A stretch of DNA of 64,000 nt from Oscillospiraceae bacterium. GTDB taxonomy: Bacteria > Bacillota > Clostridia > Oscillospirales > Ruminococcaceae. The stretch lies in contig CP107210.1 in assembly GCA_025757985.1 (NCBI GenBank), forward strand, positions 1,364,001-1,428,000, given 5' to 3'. Positions 63,112 to 64,000 of this stretch are shown one piece after another (within the stretch, counting starts at the first letter, position 1; the number at the start of each line of letters is the position of its first letter). The notes beneath the pieces are model-generated. The model was not told the DNA's origin. It made no database searches and was given only the letters and a program-made list of their open reading frames with translations. A program made the translations under genes and the position numbers.

Positions 63112-64000
63112 TTATCTTTCCTCCAGCGGCACATACTCCCTTGTTTGCATGATGCTCTGGTAGGCGGGGCGGATGATCTTGTCCACATTGACAAGCTCCT
63201 CCATCCGGTGGGCAGACCAGCCCACGATGCGCGCAATCGCAAAGATAGGGGTGTACAGCTCGACCGGGATGCCCAGCATGTCATACACAAAGCCGGAATA
63301 GAAGTCTACATTGGTGGAAACGCCCTTGTAAATGTGGCGTTTCTCGGCAATGACCTTGGGAGCCAGCCGCTCGATCGTGTTGTAATACTCAAAATCGCGG
63401 CTGCGGCCCTTGGCATCGGCCAGCTGGTGGACAAAGCTCTTGAACACGACCGCGCGCGGGTCGCTCAGTGAGTAGACCGCATGGCCCATGCCGTAGATCA
63501 GGCCCTTCTGGTCAAAGGCCTGCCGGTCCACGATGCGGCCGAGGTAATCGGACATGGCATCCTCATCGAGCGGGTCAGTGACATGGGTGCGGATGTCATC
63601 CATCATCTGCATGACCTTGATATTGGCGCCGCCGTGCTTGGGGCCCTTGAGGCTGGACAGCGCCGCCGCAACGACCGAGTAGGTGTCCGACCCGGACGAG
63701 GTGACAACGCGGGTCGTGAAGGTGGAGTTGTTGCCGCCGCCATGCTCCATGTGCAAAAGCAGCGCTATATCGAGGACATGCGCCTCCAGATCGGTATATT
63801 TCTGGTCGGGGCGCAGCATCTTCAGCAGGTTTTCCGCCGTGGAAAGGCTCGGGTCCGGGCGGTGGATGTACATGCTGCCGCCGCACTCATAATAATTGTA
63901 GGCGTGATAGCCGTAGACCGCCAGCATCGGGAATACGCTGATGAGCTTGATGCACTGCTCAAGCTGGGTCTGCAGGTCAGTCTTGCCGATGTCATCGTCA
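63112..64000 (-). CDS. gltA: Citrate synthase, N-terminus cut by window edge
   Basis: The frame is open at the right edge, so the start lies outside; 295 residues are visible. Citrate synthase motifs: HMEHGGGNNSTFTTRVVTSSG (conserved His), GPKHGGANIKVMQMM, GMGHAVYSLSDPRA and DFYSGFVYDMLGIP, then the C-terminal GWSAHRMEEL signature. It condenses oxaloacetate and acetyl-CoA, feeding 2-oxoglutarate and glutamate synthesis in an organism that may lack a full TCA cycle. Confidence 0.95.
   Translation of the reverse strand, partial: DDDIGKTDLQTQLEQCIKLISVFPMLAVYGYHAYNYYECGGSMYIHRPDPSLSTAENLLKMLRPDQKYTDLEAHVLDIALLLHMEHGGGNNSTFTTRVVTSSGSDTYSVVAAALSSLKGPKHGGANIKVMQMMDDIRTHVTDPLDEDAMSDYLGRIVDRQAFDQKGLIYGMGHAVYSLSDPRAVVFKSFVHQLADAKGRSRDFEYYNTIERLAPKVIAEKRHIYKGVSTNVDFYSGFVYDMLGIPVELYTPIFAIARIVGWSAHRMEELVNVDKIIRPAYQSIMQTREYVPLEER

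Overview
The window is about 60% GC and reads as a chromosomal segment of a Gram-positive anaerobe of class Clostridia, most like the Faecalibacterium / Gemmiger / Subdoligranulum group (Oscillospirales). The grounds are T-box and TPP-riboswitch control, SpoVA-type sporulation genes, an LL-diaminopimelate aminotransferase, rubrerythrin with PerR, Feo-type iron uptake, and a very high density of short GC-rich palindromic repeats between genes. The genus is inference. No rRNA, tRNA, CRISPR array, transposase or prophage was found.

Layout. 1-660: end of a spoVA operon. 897-6787: HtrA protease, a GNAT/methyltransferase fusion, a MATE exporter, a nucleoid-associated protein, a small protein and an FlK-like thioesterase. 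6921-8793: uracil permease behind a possible attenuator, and an unknown protein. 8856-11671: zinc-resistance module (SmtB-like repressor, free-standing HMA metallochaperone, P1B ATPase). 11834-16351: SpoIIQ-like M23 protein, a Gfo/Idh/MocA oxidoreductase, release factor 3 and a YitT protein. 16427-21135: three overlapping genes encoding a radical SAM enzyme, a membrane protein with a Cys-Ala repeat tail and a two-module AAA+ ATPase. This is the best candidate for an undescribed system. 21347-24983: PTS enzyme I and HPr, a HAD phosphatase and a gamma-carbonic-anhydrase-like protein. 25207-33540: branched-chain amino acid genes ilvB-ilvN-ilvC-ilvD behind a T-box leader, a DUF815 ATPase, and ilvA. 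33685-41946: hexuronate catabolism (kduI, kduD, aldose epimerase, uxaA, uxaB, uxaC) with shared operator-like motifs. 42140-45890: an Rrf2 regulator and a methionine ABC transporter (metQ, metN, metI); metQ is preceded by a Met/Cys-codon leader peptide and terminator that look like a ribosome-mediated attenuator. 45985-50656: threonine aldolase, an NSS symporter, an HD protein, a TetR regulator and EIIA-Glc. 50752-53398: TPP riboswitch with thiT, a flavin-binding protein and dapL. 53583-59011: iron regulon (DtxR-like protein, FeoB accessory, feoB, two feoA, an HMA protein, flavodoxin, DUF3793) with many GGTTAG-N6-CTAACC boxes. 59137-60240: rubrerythrin divergent from perR with PerR-like boxes. 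60293-64000: an acyltransferase, an ECF sigma factor with a frameshifted anti-sigma gene, and the start-truncated end of a citrate synthase.

How the parts work together. The hexuronate genes convert glucuronate, galacturonate and unsaturated pectin products toward 2-keto-3-deoxygluconate; the KDG kinase and aldolase are not in the window. IlvA feeds IlvBNCD for isoleucine synthesis, with the T-box sensing uncharged tRNA. The iron, zinc and peroxide modules each lie next to a matching regulator, although the DtxR-like protein lacks the usual metal ligands. PTS enzyme I, HPr and EIIA are dispersed.

Two families of interspersed repeats occupy many gene borders. Family A is a modular palindrome with GTAGGGGCG / CGCCCCTAC arms and interchangeable cores. 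Family B is a longer composite carrying stretches such as GGGGGAAGGTGGCC and GATGAGGGGCGGC. Many intergenic distances are explained by these repeats.
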